From: Stictocephala bisonia
Taxonomy: Eukaryota; Arthropoda; Insecta; Hemiptera; Membracidae
Direction of reading: 5' to 3'
Length of the DNA stretch: 64,000 bases
NCBI GenBank assembly: GCA_035578905.1
Contig: JAQJVL010000002.1
Span: 9,238,717-9,302,716, forward strand
Shown piece by piece: positions 1 through 12,789 of this stretch; the stretch's first letter is position 1, and every line of letters starts with the position of its first letter. The notes below the pieces were generated by a model. It was not told the origin of the DNA. It did not search any database and worked only from the letters and a program-made list of their open reading frames with translations. The translations under genes and the position numbers were made by a program.

Positions 1-1178
1 GTATAGTGTTTTTTTAACGATACTTAATAAATATGTTTTTACAATGACAAACATTTGGTACTATATTTGTTTTAGACTTGCATCCATGGTAGATGGAGTC
101 CTAGAAGTAGGGCCCCGGGAGGCACGAGAAGTGGTTATCTCAGGGCGATGGCGTGGTTAGCATTGACGTCAATCCAAACCGCAAATATACTTTACACAGA
201 ATTATCATGCCTTTTTTACCGAGCATACATAATCAATCTTGCGCTATATTTTGCAGGAAAACTAACTTATCTCATTCTAATTTAAAAAAGCAAACATGAC
301 TACACACTTTGTTCTACTTTTGTTTTAAGATTTCTGTATTGAAAATCAGGTAATTAGCTTTCGTAAAGATTTACACACGACAGTTAATTTACACTAGTGA
401 CGCAGTTAGATCGTATACCCACATCTAGGCTAGGCTATCGTACATGTCACTACCATATTTGTCATATATGCAGTTACAGAGAGAATAATTAATAAGGCAA
501 CAATGATCAGTTTCAAAAGTTCATTGTTTGTAATGCTATTATATTGTTTCACTACAACAAATTACATAACTGAGTGAGCTATTTATAGTACAAATAACTA
601 CCGACATAGAAATGAGGAATGTGTTGTATATCAAGTCCGAACGTACGCGGTACGTCGTAAGTAACGTTACAACTAATTACGATTTTTCGCTTACAGTCGC
701 GTAAGCCCGAAAACCGTACGCCACGAATGATGACGTAGACAAGGACGTCACGGGAAGAAGCACAGGCAATGGGCTTTCTCATGCAGAACGGCAGAGGTCA
801 GTCGGTGCGTCACCAGTTCAACGGCCAGAACACTGGGGGCTAGGACAGGAGCATGGCGAGGAAAAAACTGAATTTATCAAATTGTTCTAGATGACAACTG
901 AATGCGGTGAGCAGTTTGACCTGCCGAGAGCAGAAACAGTTATATTATCGTCCAGTAGTAACTTAAATACTTCGTAGTTATGTACAATCACTACATCCAC
1001 ATAATCTTTCCTTTGATTACTCAGACACGAAATCAGATTCTTATAAAATATCCTAAAATAACGTAGAAACTGACACTTGGGTGGTAGCAACACATTGTGT
1101 ATTATAAAGAAAGTAGTAAGTGAAACAGAAGACATGGAAAATGAAGAAAGAGAGATCACTTGTAATAGTGCATTAAAT
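1..1178. other. No recognisable gene or repeat
   Basis: AT-rich sequence with a few short open frames (for example minus-strand frames near 579-782 and 887-1159). None resembles a protein family I know, and none has a supporting context. I see no tandem repeat or inverted repeat here. Confidence 0.5.
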
Positions 1179-1179
1179 A

Positions 1180-2660
1180 TGTGTCTAATGTCAGATTAAA
1201 AAAGCAATGTATTCGACTTTGAGCCTCTGCTACAAAATAAATACTCATCCGAATTCGTTGTGTTGCACACTAAAATTTACCTTATTTAACTATACGTAGT
1301 ATAACTTACATATTTTTGAGGACTTTAAGAATTTTTTGTGGTTAGAATAATAATAAAAAAAAAAAAAAAACGCAACATTTTAACAATTTTGGAGTAAAGC
1401 TCAACTTCAAAAATGTCTAAAACTTAAACTACTGAATGTAAGGCAGTGAAACATTAACCACATGTGAAGAAAATTATAGAATTCTTACTTTTTTTTCAAA
1501 ATATTTTGTTGTAACATTTGTAAACCCTTGCAATCTTCAAAATGGCTAGTCATAAAAACTTCCAAAACAGTTCAAAAATACCAGATTGAAAAATAAAGTA
1601 AGATTATAAAACGGTAAGTGCGATAACAAAATTTGCGATTTTATATCACATGATAAATCAACAGACATTAATGTGCCGTGAATCGGGCGACCGGCCGAAC
1701 CACCGGGCGCGGTGTTGCCACTTCATGCAGCTGGACTTCCACCATGTATTAGGGACATTATTAGCTTAGAATGACAGGTATACACGTTACATAGCCATAC
1801 ATGTAAATCACTAATATAACGGGTGGCTCTCATTTCACCCAATGTTACAATAAGTTTGATACATGCGAAATTTACATAATTGTAAATAAGTTATTTTTCA
1901 TTTGACAATCGTTTTATAGCTATAACATTTTTAAGTGTTCCGTTGAAGTTTCAAAGCTCTCATGGGAAAAGGTGATCGAAAAAGGTTTAAATTTATATAG
2001 AAACCATAATTGATTAACTGTTTAATACTTCCACAGTAAGAAATCTTTCGTGCACTGTTTAAATACTTCCAGGAGCACGATTCGACAACGCCATAATGAT
2101 CAGGGGAAACTGGTTTTGCAGTGCTTGGCCGGGCGAATTACTTGCACATGATCGAACATTGATGTCTGTTGAATTATTATGTGATATAATATCGAAAGAT
2201 ATTTTATCGCACTTACCGTTTTATAATCTTACTTTATTTTTCAATCCGGTATTTTTGAACCGTTTTGGAAGTTTGTATGATCAGCCATTTTTAAGATTGC
2301 AAGGGTTTACAAACATTACAACAGAAAGTTATGTAAAAGAGTAAAAATTTGGACAAACTACAAAACACAATCTTTTTCACATGTAGTTAAAGTTTCACGG
2401 ACTTATCTTCAGTATTTTTTGAAAAAAAAATTTAAATTTGACTTTTACTAAAAAATTGCTAACGTTTCGTGTTTTTTGTATTCTACCCGCTATAAAAAAT
2501 TCTTAAGTCCTCAAAAAATATGTAAGTTATATTATACTATGTATAATTAAATAAGCTAAATTTTGGTGTACAACACAACGAAATCGGAGTAGTATTTATT
2601 TTGTAGTAGAGGTTCAAACTCGAGTACATTGCTTTTTGAATCCGACAGTAATAAGGGACT
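1180..2660. mobile_element. Long-inverted-repeat element U (foldback-type)
   Basis: Two arms of about 500 bp are reverse complements of each other with moderate divergence: roughly 1180-1715 and 2125-2660. For example, the segment near 1205-1330 (AAGCAATGTATTCGACTTTG and on) is mirrored at 2500-2640, and the stretch at 1590-1690 is mirrored at 2140-2260. The central spacer is about 400 bp with no coding signal. This is the layout of a non-autonomous DNA transposon with long terminal inverted repeats. I could not find a convincing target duplication, so the outer ends are uncertain. Small open frames in the arms (2096-2344 plus) are inverted-repeat sequence, not genes. Confidence 0.75.
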
Positions 2661-3070
2661 TGGTGTATCGAGAAGGCAACGACGGCAGCTCTCTAGTTCA
2701 CCGGGTGGAAGGCAACGACAGCAACATACTGTAGTCTGTTCTTCCCTCTCCAGGTTTTCCAAACCCCTTTCTTTATTCTTTCTCTCCCTCTCTCTCCCTC
2801 CTTCACATTCGCTTCAAACATTGACAGCAGATTCTAGTAGAGGGGGCGAGATGTATACATGTTTATAGTTCTATGATCTGCCTCTCTGTAACTAAGCTAC
2901 TTCCAGCCCCTCTCAACCAATGTGCGTTTTAAGATGCAAGCACTGTCCACCGGCCTAAATTCTGCCACAGAGACGTTCTCTGCGGCCGTAAGAAAACTAC
3001 CTCTGATTCTTCCTTCTCCGCGGTGAAAAATATTTGTTGTGCTTTGTAGTTGGAGCGAAAATCACTAAAT
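2661..3070. other. Intergenic; pyrimidine-rich tract
   Basis: No gene seen. A pyrimidine-rich run of C/T covers about 2745-2815. The open frames on both strands here are side effects of this biased composition. Confidence 0.4.
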
Positions 3071-3074
3071 CCAG

Positions 3075-3530
3075 GTAGATTATTCTTCCCTTATCTAATC
3101 CCGACAAAATATCAGATAGACCTACTTATTCAGTACTTAAGGTATTACTTGAGATCTCACGGTACTTTTTAATGTCTGATGTACAGTGTGGTTGTCAGCA
3201 ACACTGTACATTAGAAAACTACCTGGTACCAAAACATCTTGCCTACTAAAAATGCTCCATTCTACTTGGTTATTATTTTCTTATCTACTTCAGACAATCA
3301 AATATCTGGAGTCACTTCATATATCTGAAGTACCGTTTGGTTGTCAGCAACACTGTACACTACAAAACTAACTGGTACCAAAACATCTTGCCGGACATTT
3401 TTACGAACTGCTACATTCACTTTGTGTATTATGTATTTCTCTTATATATTCCACAAAATACATAAGATAATTGTTCAATATGTGGAAATCACTTGAGAAC
3501 TCAAGATATGTCTAAAAAACAAGACTTTTT
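3075..3530. repeat. Degenerate ~150-bp tandem repeat, about 3 copies
   Basis: The block starting GGTTGTCAGCAACACTGTAC at about 3190 recurs at about 3339, 149 bp later, followed in both by CTGGTACCAAAACATCTTGC. Flanking sequence (CTTATCTA, ATATCTGA and AGTCACTT-like words) extends the similarity to a third, weaker copy on each side. It is non-coding and of unknown origin. Confidence 0.65.
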
Positions 3531-3644
3531 GGACTTTCTAAATCCATTTCGATTACCTTTATTTTAGTTTACTTCTGATGAGACGATAGATGGATACCAA
3601 ACATTCTGTACGTCGTACTAGTCTGAAAAGTTACGTAATTGGTC

Positions 3645-3905
3645 GGTAGCGTAGTTGGTTCAATCCCAGCTTCATAAGCTAAAGATTCTCAGTTCGATCC
3701 CAATCAGAGTCATAATACATTTTAAGAAGGATCAGCTGATAACCACCGGCTGTTCATTTGTCATTGGGCTATTAATTAATGACACTTTCTAAGGAATAGT
3801 CGGCCTTAGTTTGTAACAATGACTACATTCACTCATCTACACTCATCACACTCATTCGAAATCCATATTCGCCCATATCTTGACGATCGGTGTCTTATGA
3901 ATAAA
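3645..3905 (+). mobile_element. tRNA-derived SINE, elongator-Met-like head plus family R tail
   Basis: The head at about 3647-3715 reads like a decayed tRNA: an A-box-like TAGCGTAGTTGG, an anticodon-arm-like GCTTCATAAGC with CAT in the anticodon position, and a B-box AGTTCGATCCC. This most resembles elongator tRNA-Met. The body (3725-3905) is the tail of a dispersed family, here called R, with the phrases TTGGGCTATTAAT, GTAACAATGACTA, ACACTCATCACACTCATTC and ATTCGCCCATATC. Related tails lie at 31998-32180 and 60031-60215 (plus) and 30845-31015 and 54390-54520 (minus). It ends in an AATAAATAA-like tract, as expected for a retroposed element. Confidence 0.7.
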
Positions 3906-4084
3906 TAACTAAATTAGCAGTGGCCGTATATCCTATTCTAAATGACAAAGGCAGTACCTAACTGCCAAGTGAGCAATGATTCACCCACCAGCTAGCTGTA
4001 ATTGTGTATAATTAACACGTCTATTTTGAAACTCTGTTCTGTTTTCTAAATTTCACAACATACTTTTCAGGAGTGGGAGGACCA

Positions 4085-4335
4085 GAGTAATCGCGGTCTA
4101 TGGCGTCAGGATTTTGTGCCTGAGTTAGAGTAGCGTAGGCTCGAATCCTAGCTTTGACTGTTAGTTTCCTTACCCTGCCTGATAAGGAAAATAGTCGCAC
4201 AGAATAGTCTATGAGGAATGGGCGGAGTAAAGGTAAAGAAGAGATCGGCCTCTCCTTTTATATATAAAGATACTTGTAACAATCTATGAGTCATTTGATC
4301 TGTCTGCAAAATCTTGAGACAGAGAAACCTTCATA
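4085..4335 (+). mobile_element. tRNA-derived SINE, class-II tRNA-like head
   Basis: The head at about 4092-4160 contains CGGTCTATGGCGTCAGGA (A-box region) and GGCTCGAATCC (B box), separated by a longer variable region as in Leu/Ser-type tRNAs. A second copy of this head is on the minus strand at 34340-34490, sharing GTGCCTGAGTTAGAG and the following GACTGTTAGTTT. The acceptor stem is not preserved, so this is a SINE and not a tRNA gene. Confidence 0.65.
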
Positions 4336-4350
4336 AAGATTACATACCAA

Positions 4351-4590
4351 CGTAAAGTGATAAGCGAGGAGACATTAGCACCTTTCGATTTAATGTCATA
4401 AACACAATCGATGAACACGTAATAATTTAAGAATCACTAATTGATCTTACTATCTTTATCATAATTAAGACGCTCTTCAGGCGTACAGTATATTAAACAA
4501 ACGATAAGTGAAGAAACATTTTGAGCACCTTTTAGTTACTTGTCATCTACGTAATAGATGGACACGTAGCAATCTACTTAAATCAGTAAA
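4351..4590. repeat. Degenerate direct duplication, ~148-bp offset
   Basis: The segment beginning GATAAGCGAGGAGACATTAG near 4360 is repeated, with many changes, near 4504 (GATAAGTGAAGAAACATTTT). Both copies continue with AGCACCTTT, a GTCAT word and a GA(T/C)GAACACGTA-like word. It looks like an old tandem duplication of non-coding DNA. Confidence 0.5.
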
Positions 4591-7500
4591 CAAACTTGAA
4601 AAACACACAGACAAAGATGTTTATTGTCCTACATTTCAAAACATTTGTTATATTTACCAATTTATAGGTAGCGAGCGTTTTAAATACTCGTTACAAACCA
4701 ATTCATTTAGCGGTTAATACCCAATAGTTGTATTCCCCAAGATGTGAAGACCACGATTTCAGATAACCCAGACAGACGTGTTCAGTGTGCAACCCACCCA
4801 CAATCGGTGGGGTCAATGGCACTAATTAGCCGTTTAATTAACTACTGACATTAATTAATTATTGGTGCCCGCTGACACTCAGTAATCACCACCGAAGTGA
4901 CTCCCTCCATCTTGTTGACAGCTGTCGTTCCGCCATCTCTGTTGCCTGGCACATTGCCAAATGTCTGACGTTTTCACACATATTTGCTAATCCATCAAAC
5001 GAGTTTATGTACACTTACCAGGCTTACTATGAGTGCCAAATACACTGAAATAAAATATCTTCGAAACAATGGCTGTAATTTAACGGAACAAAAGCTAACA
5101 CAGAACAAAATGCTCTGATGTTTGAAATTGTTTACGAATTACTATCTATTCGTAATATTCAGAAGCGTTGATCCAATGTTAGAGCTATATGTCTAAATGC
5201 TGCATAAATAGTAGAAAACAATTTAAGTTCAGCTCCAACACAACGATCTAAGAACATTCGTAGTGCTTTACGAATTGTTTTGGATTTTGCAGTTTTGAAG
5301 GCCAAATAATGTTTTTGGCTTGATTATATGTTGGATTCATACGGGTAGTTCTAACCTAGGATCAACGATTCAGAGCTTCTGAGTCTATAGAGGATAAACG
5401 AACTAGAAAACCATTTTAGTAGTAATGGTCCCCATTCTGTATTAGTGTTTTGGAAGCATTAGCGTCATTACCAGTCCCTTTCAAGACGGTCTTGCTATGC
5501 TTAGAAGTCCTGAAATTTTGATAGGGTGGTCTTCCTTGTGTAACGATAGGGTTCGCTGTACAAGACACTGGCAGTAAGAATGCCAATGCGCCTCTCCTTG
5601 TTCCAAAGAACAGGTCCACCAAATTGACGAATAAATTAATTTAAATTAAATAAATGATAAATGATTTTATTGAAGAAATAGAAATACTTAATTAAAATAA
5701 TCAACGAACATTCAAATAATATTCGGAAATCGTTGTAAGTAAATAACCAGCCAGCTAGGGAAGTGAGTAGAGATATTTATTCTAGGGCAGTCTTCTGAGA
5801 ATTGAGTAAACAACATTCCTTTTCATTATTATCAACACAGACATGGGCTGGCCTGTTCCAGGAAAATCTCGCAGAAAACAAGTGCCGTCACGTCGTAGGA
5901 CGAGTCTACATGGCAACCCAAAGGGGAGTCACTATGACAAAGCAGAGGTCGAGTCCGGAAGACGTTTCTAGTTTAAAAAGACAGCCGGTGGGAGCAGCAC
6001 TTGCTGGGGTCAGGACCGCGTGGCATAAGCGGAAGTGGAGTCTCTGACCCAATACGATTAGTTTTAACGGACAAGAAAGTAGGAGGGGGAACGTACTCCA
6101 GCGTCTAGGAGGCATCAAGCACTTTGCATCCATCTTTGGAAGAAATAACACAGGAACATGGTGTTCCTCCCGGTAGAATACATGAAAACCGCGTGTGATT
6201 GTGTTTAAAGTATAACTAAACTCTTTAAATACCAATACATATTCGTTGTCAAAGAAAGATTTCAATAAATACAAAACTTTTTGCGTAGTTTTTAAAAGGT
6301 TAAACAGTAGCGAATTATTAACACATGAAGATGAAGTGGGGTTTCACCAAGACAATTCAAGGACAATAAGATAAGTTTTAGTTATAAAAAGATCAAATCA
6401 TATTTTAGAAATCAGTTTTTAATAAGTAATTGAAATCATGTTTATTATAATAAAAATTTACAGAAAGTAAAGTAAAAAATGATGTTAATAAAGTAGCTTT
6501 TTAAAACAAGTTTCAATTTATTGTAATTTTACAGCCTCACCAATTTACCCACATTTAAACCCTGAGATAAGAGAAACAATTTTAATTTGCATAAATATTT
6601 TATCAAATTATTAAGAAATTTAACTTAAAGTAACTCATACTAAGAGAGAGAGGTTACAAGAGCTGACGGTAGACTTCAAGACGATACACACAAGTCAATT
6701 TTGAACTGTCACATGCCAAAAGACATTTATTTCTCAAAAGAGTTTTGTATGCAGTTCTAAAATGATAGTTTCCTAACTATTTATGCATTCGTTGAAACCC
6801 CAAATAGTTACGGAAAGGAAAGATGACGGCTCACTACAACCTACCTATATGACAAAAATAACCCCATCAATAGTTTACAAACCACCCAGTATGAGTGTTA
6901 AAATTCATCGACTGTTAAAAGGCTTGGTATGGTAATACAACATCTTCATACAAGGAATTACAAAAAAAATCTAACCAATCTAAAGGTGGATCAGAAAAAC
7001 AAAAAATTATACAGTGACTCCCCCTCCCCCATTCACGTACCGTAGAGGTGTCAAATGCGTGAAGAGGTGTTGAAATTCTGTGTGTATGTGGATGGAGCAC
7101 TACTACGGAACTGAAAGCCACCAAGTGAAGAAACTGTTCTTATGTTCAAGCAATGGTTTCCATCAATAGTGCGACTATTGTAAAAACACATATTCTTGGA
7201 AACGCTGTCGTGAACAATATCTTGACTCAGAAGTTGGCTAGTACTTCAGTACAACAGAAACTGTTTCACCAAGCGCCACGCATGTTCAAGTGTTTACTTG
7301 ATGATGGCTATCTTATCGTAGATGAGAGTCTCTCCGTGTATAAAGTGAGTGCGACAACCTTGACACCTGGACTGTCCCATCCTAGAGGCACTCATATTTT
7401 TACAAAATTAAAGTGAATTTTTGAACTGTAGATATAGCAAATACTTTAATTTAAAATGTTTAATATTAGGACAAATTATTTTTTTCTAAGGACAGTTGAT

Positions 7501-8070
7501 ACCAATATCACCTGATGAGTAATAAAGTTATATTTTATTGCACTAGATGTTTTAGTACAGCCATTGATTTTATATTCGCACATAGACATTTATAATTCAA
7601 TTTTGTGTCTCTTATTATGAGCTGTTATTATGTTGCGGTCCAGTACACTGAGCAAGTAAAACTTGCGACGGTTCAAACTCTTCCCCGCTGCTACCAAATC
7701 TTTTATTCTCAATCTAGGACCTATTTATCCCCACCACTCGCACATCTCACCGTTCAGAAGAAACTTAACCGTCTGTATCAATGTGTACAAAGTATGATAT
7801 CAGCTGTTACAAGCTATTTTAAAACAATGCATCATCAAACCTTCCACGAAATCCCGGTACCTACATCAGGCATTATTAGGCAATTAAAATTAAATGTTAA
7901 CATAAACATTTAAAATAAGTACGATCATAGGTGACCAAACAAATTATTATAACCTACAACAACCACTACAACATAAAATTAAAATATACGAGCAAAATAT
8001 ACATTGTATTTTATCGTCAAGAGACGACTAGTGGTACCTTCAACGTCAGAAGCATAAACTAACGATATGT
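4591..8070. other. No recognisable gene
   Basis: AT-rich single-copy-looking DNA. Open frames of 70-120 codons exist (5802-6047 plus, 5906-6274 minus, 7153-7416 plus, 7605-7913 plus), but their products have no motif I recognise, and the first two overlap on opposite strands. I see no splice-supported gene structure, although short exons would be invisible to this kind of reading. Confidence 0.45.
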
Positions 8071-8074
8071 CTAG

Positions 8075-8078
<4 letters not shown>

Positions 8079-8141
<63 letters not shown>
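8079..8141. repeat. (TA)n microsatellite
   Basis: About 31 uninterrupted TA dinucleotides. Read on the minus strand it produces an Ile-Tyr-repeat open frame that is an artefact. Confidence 0.95.
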
Positions 8142-8143
<2 letters not shown>

Positions 8144-8559
8144 ACATGTTCGCAGTGATAGCGTAAACAAACCGACAGCAGCACTGTCAACAGTTGACCG
8201 CGGGGAGATCGGGGATGTGAAAGGTCATTATGTCGAGGGTCAAGGTCAAAACTCTTATCGCTCCCTGTGACCCGACACAGTGTAACGGTTATTGCAGTGG
8301 CACCATTAAACTGTGATTGAGTAACGTATGATGAGTTACCGGATACGGAACGTTGCAGTGGTGAGGAGCGTTACACGTGAGAGGTAACTACTATAGGTAC
8401 GCCTGAATCTAGCCGAGTATAATCATCGATGTACACTATACATCGACGAGTGTAATTCGAATAACGTTAAACATTCAGAAGATACAAAACACCGTTGGAA
8501 CCTGACTTTATTTCAGACAGTATTTACTATTCGTCGTGTACCATATTCAGTTTAACCAC

Positions 8560-8725
8560 ATAGAAAAAGAACACAGAGGTCGGTTTCTTATGGTCCCATA
8601 TGGCAATTATATTAATACATTACAACTAATGTACATCTTTATAAATCTGTAGTATTAATTACTAAAGGGACTGACGAGATACTGGACCTGCCATCTGCAT
8701 GGCAAACTGTAGAAATTCAACCACT
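8560..8725 (-). mobile_element. Dispersed repeat family Q, decayed copy
   Basis: It shares ACAGAGGTCG(C/G)TTTCTTATGG, a central TTATAAATC region and a GGACCTGCCA/GGTCCTGCTA end with the copy at 25995-26235. Family Q is about 230 bp. The other copies are at 29115-29310 and 34748-34985 in the opposite orientation. I cannot assign it to a transposon class. Confidence 0.55.
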
Positions 8726-9265
8726 GGACACACAAACTCGAACAGCGCAATATTGGATGAAACCTCTGTTTAATTTTTCTCTGTGGTCTAGCACATTTTT
8801 AATAATCTTACTTTAAATGTTCCGATAGTAAAGAACACGTAAGTTTCATGAAAAAATGACATTCAAACTGCTTGTTTTAAAGAATCCTATTGCCTATAAG
8901 CTACAATTAAAAAAGAAACACTACAAAATTCCAAGAGTTATTTATTTATTTATTTGTTTTACATGTATTGCTTTAGTCTGATGATGTGCTAGGATATACA
9001 ATGAGAAAAGAGTGTTTATTGAGAACATTTACTGAAGGAATGGCGGAGTGAATAAGAAGAAGAAGAAGGTAACAATTTATGGATGATATAAAGAATAGAA
9101 AAGGATATTATGACACAAAGGAGACGGCGCAAGACAGAGGAACATGATAAATTATTTCATAAGAACCTACCTGGAGGCAGAATTACCAAAGATAAGTTCT
9201 GAGACATCTAAATGGGGAAAAAGTGTTGTAGAGATGAATTCCAATCATAATCTCCTTCCCTGCCA
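8726..9265. other. No recognisable feature
   Basis: AT-rich intergenic DNA with a short (AAG)n-like patch near 9055-9068 and a (TTTA)n patch near 8938-8956. Confidence 0.45.
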
Positions 9266-9271
9266 AAGTGG

Positions 9272-12178
9272 TAACTATCCACCCACCATACACGCACAGT
9301 AGTAAATGACCCTCCTACCTTCCATATATGTACAGTGGTAAAGACCTACCGCCCACCATACACGCACAGTAGTATGACCCACCTACCTTCCATATATGTA
9401 CAGTGGTAAAGACCTACCACCCACCATACACGCACAGTAGTAATGACCCACCTACCTTCCATGTATGTACAGTGGTAATGACCTACCACCCACCATACAC
9501 GCACAGTAGTAATGACCCACCTACCCTCCATGTATGTACAGTGGTAATGACCTACCACCCACCATACACGCACAGTAGTAATGACCCACCTACCTTCCAT
9601 GTATGTACAGTGGTAATGACCTACCCCCCACCATACACGCACAGTAGTAATGACCCACCTACCTTCCATGTATGTACAGTGGTAATGACCCACCTACCTT
9701 CCATGTATGTACAGTGGTAATGACCTACCAGCCACCATATACGCACAGTAGTAATGACCCACCTACCTTCCATGTATGTACAGTGGTAATGACCTACCAC
9801 CCACCATACACGCACAGTAGTAATGACCCACCTACCTTTCATGTATGTACAGTGGTAATGACCTACCACCCACCATACACGCACAGTAGTAATGACCCAC
9901 CTACCTTCCATGTATGTACAGTGGTAATGACCTACCACCCACCATACACGCACAGTAGTAATGACCCACCTATCTTCCATGTATGTACAGTGGTAATGAC
10001 CTACCACCCACCATACACGCACAGTAGTAAAGACCCACCTACCTTCCATGTATGTACAGTGGTAATGACCTACCACCCACCATACACGCACAGTAGTAAT
10101 GACCCACCTACCTTCCATGTATGTACAGTGGTAATGACCCACCTACCTTCCATGTATGTACAGTGGTAATGACCCACCTACCTTCCATGTATGTACAGTG
10201 GTAATGACCTACCACCCACCATATACGCACAGTAGTAATGACCCACCTACCTTCCATGTATGTGCAGTGGTAATGACCTACCACCCACCATACACGCACA
10301 GTAGTAATGACCCACCTACCTTCCATGTATGTACAGTGGTAATGACCCACCTACCTTCCATGTATGTACAGTGGTAATGACCTACCAACCACCATATACG
10401 CACAGTGGTAATGACCCACCTACCTTCCATGTATGTACAGTGGTAATGACCTACCACCCACCATACACGCACAGTAGTAATGACCCACCTACCTTTCATG
10501 TATGTACAGTGGTAATGACCTACCACCCACCATACACGCACAGTAGTAATGACCCACCTACCTTCCATGTATGTACAGTGGTAATGACCTACCACCCACC
10601 ATACACGCACAGTAGTAATGACCCACCTACCTTCCATGTATGTACAGTGGTAATGACCTACCCCCCACCATACACGCACAGTAGTAATGACCCACCTACC
10701 TTCCATGTATGTACAGTGGTAATGACCCACCTACCTTCCATGTATGTACAGTGGTAATGACCTACCACCCACCATATACGCACAGTAGTAATGACCCACC
10801 TACCTTCCATGTATGTACAGTGGTAATGACCTACCACCCACCATACACGCACAGTAGTAATGACCCACCTACCTTTCATGTATGTACAGTGGTAATGACC
10901 TACCACCCACCATACACGCACAGTAGTAATGACCCACCTACCTTCCATGTATGTACAGTGGTAATGACCTACCCCCCACCATACACGCACAGTAGTAATG
11001 ACCCACCTACCTTCCATGTATGTACAGTGGTAATGACCCACCTACCTTCCATGTATGTACAGTGGTAATGACCTACCAGCCACCATATACGCACAGTAGT
11101 AATGACCCACCTACCTTCCATGTATGTACAGTGGTAATGACCTACCACCCACCATACACGCACAGTAGTAATGACCCACCTACCTTTCATGTATGTACAG
11201 TGGTAATGACCTACCACCCACCATACACGCACAGTAGTAATGACCCACCTACCTTCCATGTATGTACAGTGGTAATGACCTACCACCCACCATACACGCA
11301 CAGTAGTAATGACCCACCTATCTTCCATGTATGTACAGTGGTAATGACCTACCACCCACCATACACGCACAGTAGTAATGACCCACCTACCTTCCATGTA
11401 TGTACAGTGGTAATGACCTACCACCCACCATACACGCACAGTAGTAATGACCCACCTACCTTCCATGTATGTACAGTGGTAATGACCCACCTACCTTCCA
11501 TGTATGTACAGTGGTAATGACCCACCTACCTTCCATGTATGTACAGTGGTAATGACCTACCACCCACCATATACGCACAGTAGTAATGACCCACCTACCT
11601 TCCATGTATGTGCAGTGGTAATGACCTACCACCCACCATACACGCACAGTAGTAATGACCCACCTACCTTCCATGTATGTACAGTGGTAATGACCCACCT
11701 ACCTTCCATGTACAGTATGTACAGTGGTAATGACCTACCAACCACCATATACGCACAGTGGTAATGACCCACCTACCTTCCATGTATGTACAGTGGTAAT
11801 GACCTACCACCCACCATACACGCACAGTAGTAATGACCCACCTACCTTTCATGTATGTACAGTGGTAATGACCTACCACCCACCATACACGCACAGTAGT
11901 AATGACCCACCTACCTTCCATGTATGTACAGTGGTAATGACCTACCACCCACCATACACGCACAGTAGTAATGACCCACCTACCTTCCATGTATGTACAG
12001 TGGTAATGACCTACCCCCCACCATACACGCACAGTAGTAATGACCCTCCTACCTTCCATATATGTACAGTGGTAATGACCTACCGCCCACCATACACGCA
12101 CAGTAGTATGACCCACCTACCTTCCATATATGTACAGTAGTAATGACCTACCACCCACCATATACGCATAGTGGTAAT
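9272..12178. repeat. 69-bp minisatellite (34+35-bp dimer) with 1,348-bp higher-order repeat
   Basis: The unit is a dimer of two related half-units. One (34 bp) carries CCACCATACACGCACAGTAG. The other (35 bp) carries CTACCTTCCATGTATGTACA. Both end in a (G/A)GTAATGAC-like join. At intervals two or three 35-bp half-units follow one another (near 9660, 10130, 10340, 10715, 11025, 11480, 11690). Rare variants recur exactly 1,348 bp apart: TATCTTCCAT at 9971 and 11319, and TGTGCAGTGG at 10261 and 11609. So a segment of more than 1.3 kb was itself duplicated. Because 69 is a multiple of three, long frames stay open on both strands (Tyr-His-Pro-Pro-Tyr and Cys-Thr-Val-Val type repeats). I regard these as artefacts. 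The ends of the array (9272-9420, 12030-12178) carry more mutations than the middle. Confidence 0.95.
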
Positions 12179-12504
12179 CGGACCCATCATATGTAATCAA
12201 TATGCCTTATCCCATACTTCCGATTTAAAGCACCTACTGATTTGCATGTTAATATATATGTGCATTTAATTTATAATAGAATGATTTTCACAAACGTATA
12301 TATATCAGATAGATACTTTGTAACGCAGATATAGAATTAAAGCTGAATGAAACCGAACACGATCCACATACTGAAGGGACATCCGACATGGCATTGGTGA
12401 CGTAGGTAAGTCAACCAGTCTGCTCAAGGCCGGCAATCAGATGTCAGTACCAAGATTGGATCATAAGTCACACGTGATTCGACTGTTAAATCAACTTACA
12501 ACTA
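12179..12504. other. No recognisable feature
   Basis: AT-rich flank of the minisatellite. No repeat or gene is visible. Confidence 0.4.
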
Positions 12505-12785
12505 AACGTCGGCACTAGTGGCGCAGTGATGTAACCCAGCTGTTTGGGAACAAAGTATTGTGGAGATGTAGGCGATACATTCTATACACGGTCCTCTTAA
12601 AACCAACATCCGCTCAATGGTGCAATCAACGTGGACTCTACTAGAGAAGTCTGAGGTGTCCATGTTGGCTAGTAGCTAGGATCCTGATGTTGAGTAGGGA
12701 AGAGAACTGAGTATCTGGTTTGGAAATTAGGTAGGTGTTTCGGAGCCCACGTAAATCTGTAGTTCCCATGGTTGCTCTGGCGATT
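12505..12785 (+). mobile_element. Retroposon family R, head and middle
   Basis: It begins GTCGGCACTAGTGGCGCAGT, shared with the copy at 29757 (GTCGGCACTAGAGGCGCGGC). It continues with AAAGTATTGTGGAG, then AGGTGTCCATGTTGG, GTAGGGAAGAGAACTGAGTA and CCACGTAAATCTGTAG. The last three phrases recur at 30960-31015 (minus) and 57190-57280 (plus). Joining these partial copies gives a family of roughly 450-500 bp with a 5' head, this middle, and the tail seen at 31998-32180. A SINE or the 3' end of a LINE is the likely identity. Confidence 0.65.
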
Positions 12786-12789
12786 CGGA

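Noticed and set aside
3647..3715. A tRNA-Met gene
   Set aside because: The acceptor stem does not pair and the D and anticodon arms carry mismatches. It continues straight into a SINE body.
5906..6274. 122-codon minus-strand frame
   Set aside because: No recognisable family, and an overlapping frame on the other strand. I see no evidence for expression or conservation.
9346..12140. Many 70-170-codon frames on both strands encoding His/Pro/Tyr- and Gly/Trp/Val-rich repeats
   Set aside because: All come from the 69-bp array, whose unit is 23 codons. Both strands are open equally and there is no start context, signal peptide or codon bias.
9272..12178. CRISPR-like appearance of regularly spaced repeats
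   Set aside because: There are no unique spacers. The material between repeats is itself repeated. Same for the 61-bp, 59-bp and 18-bp arrays. The genome is eukaryotic.
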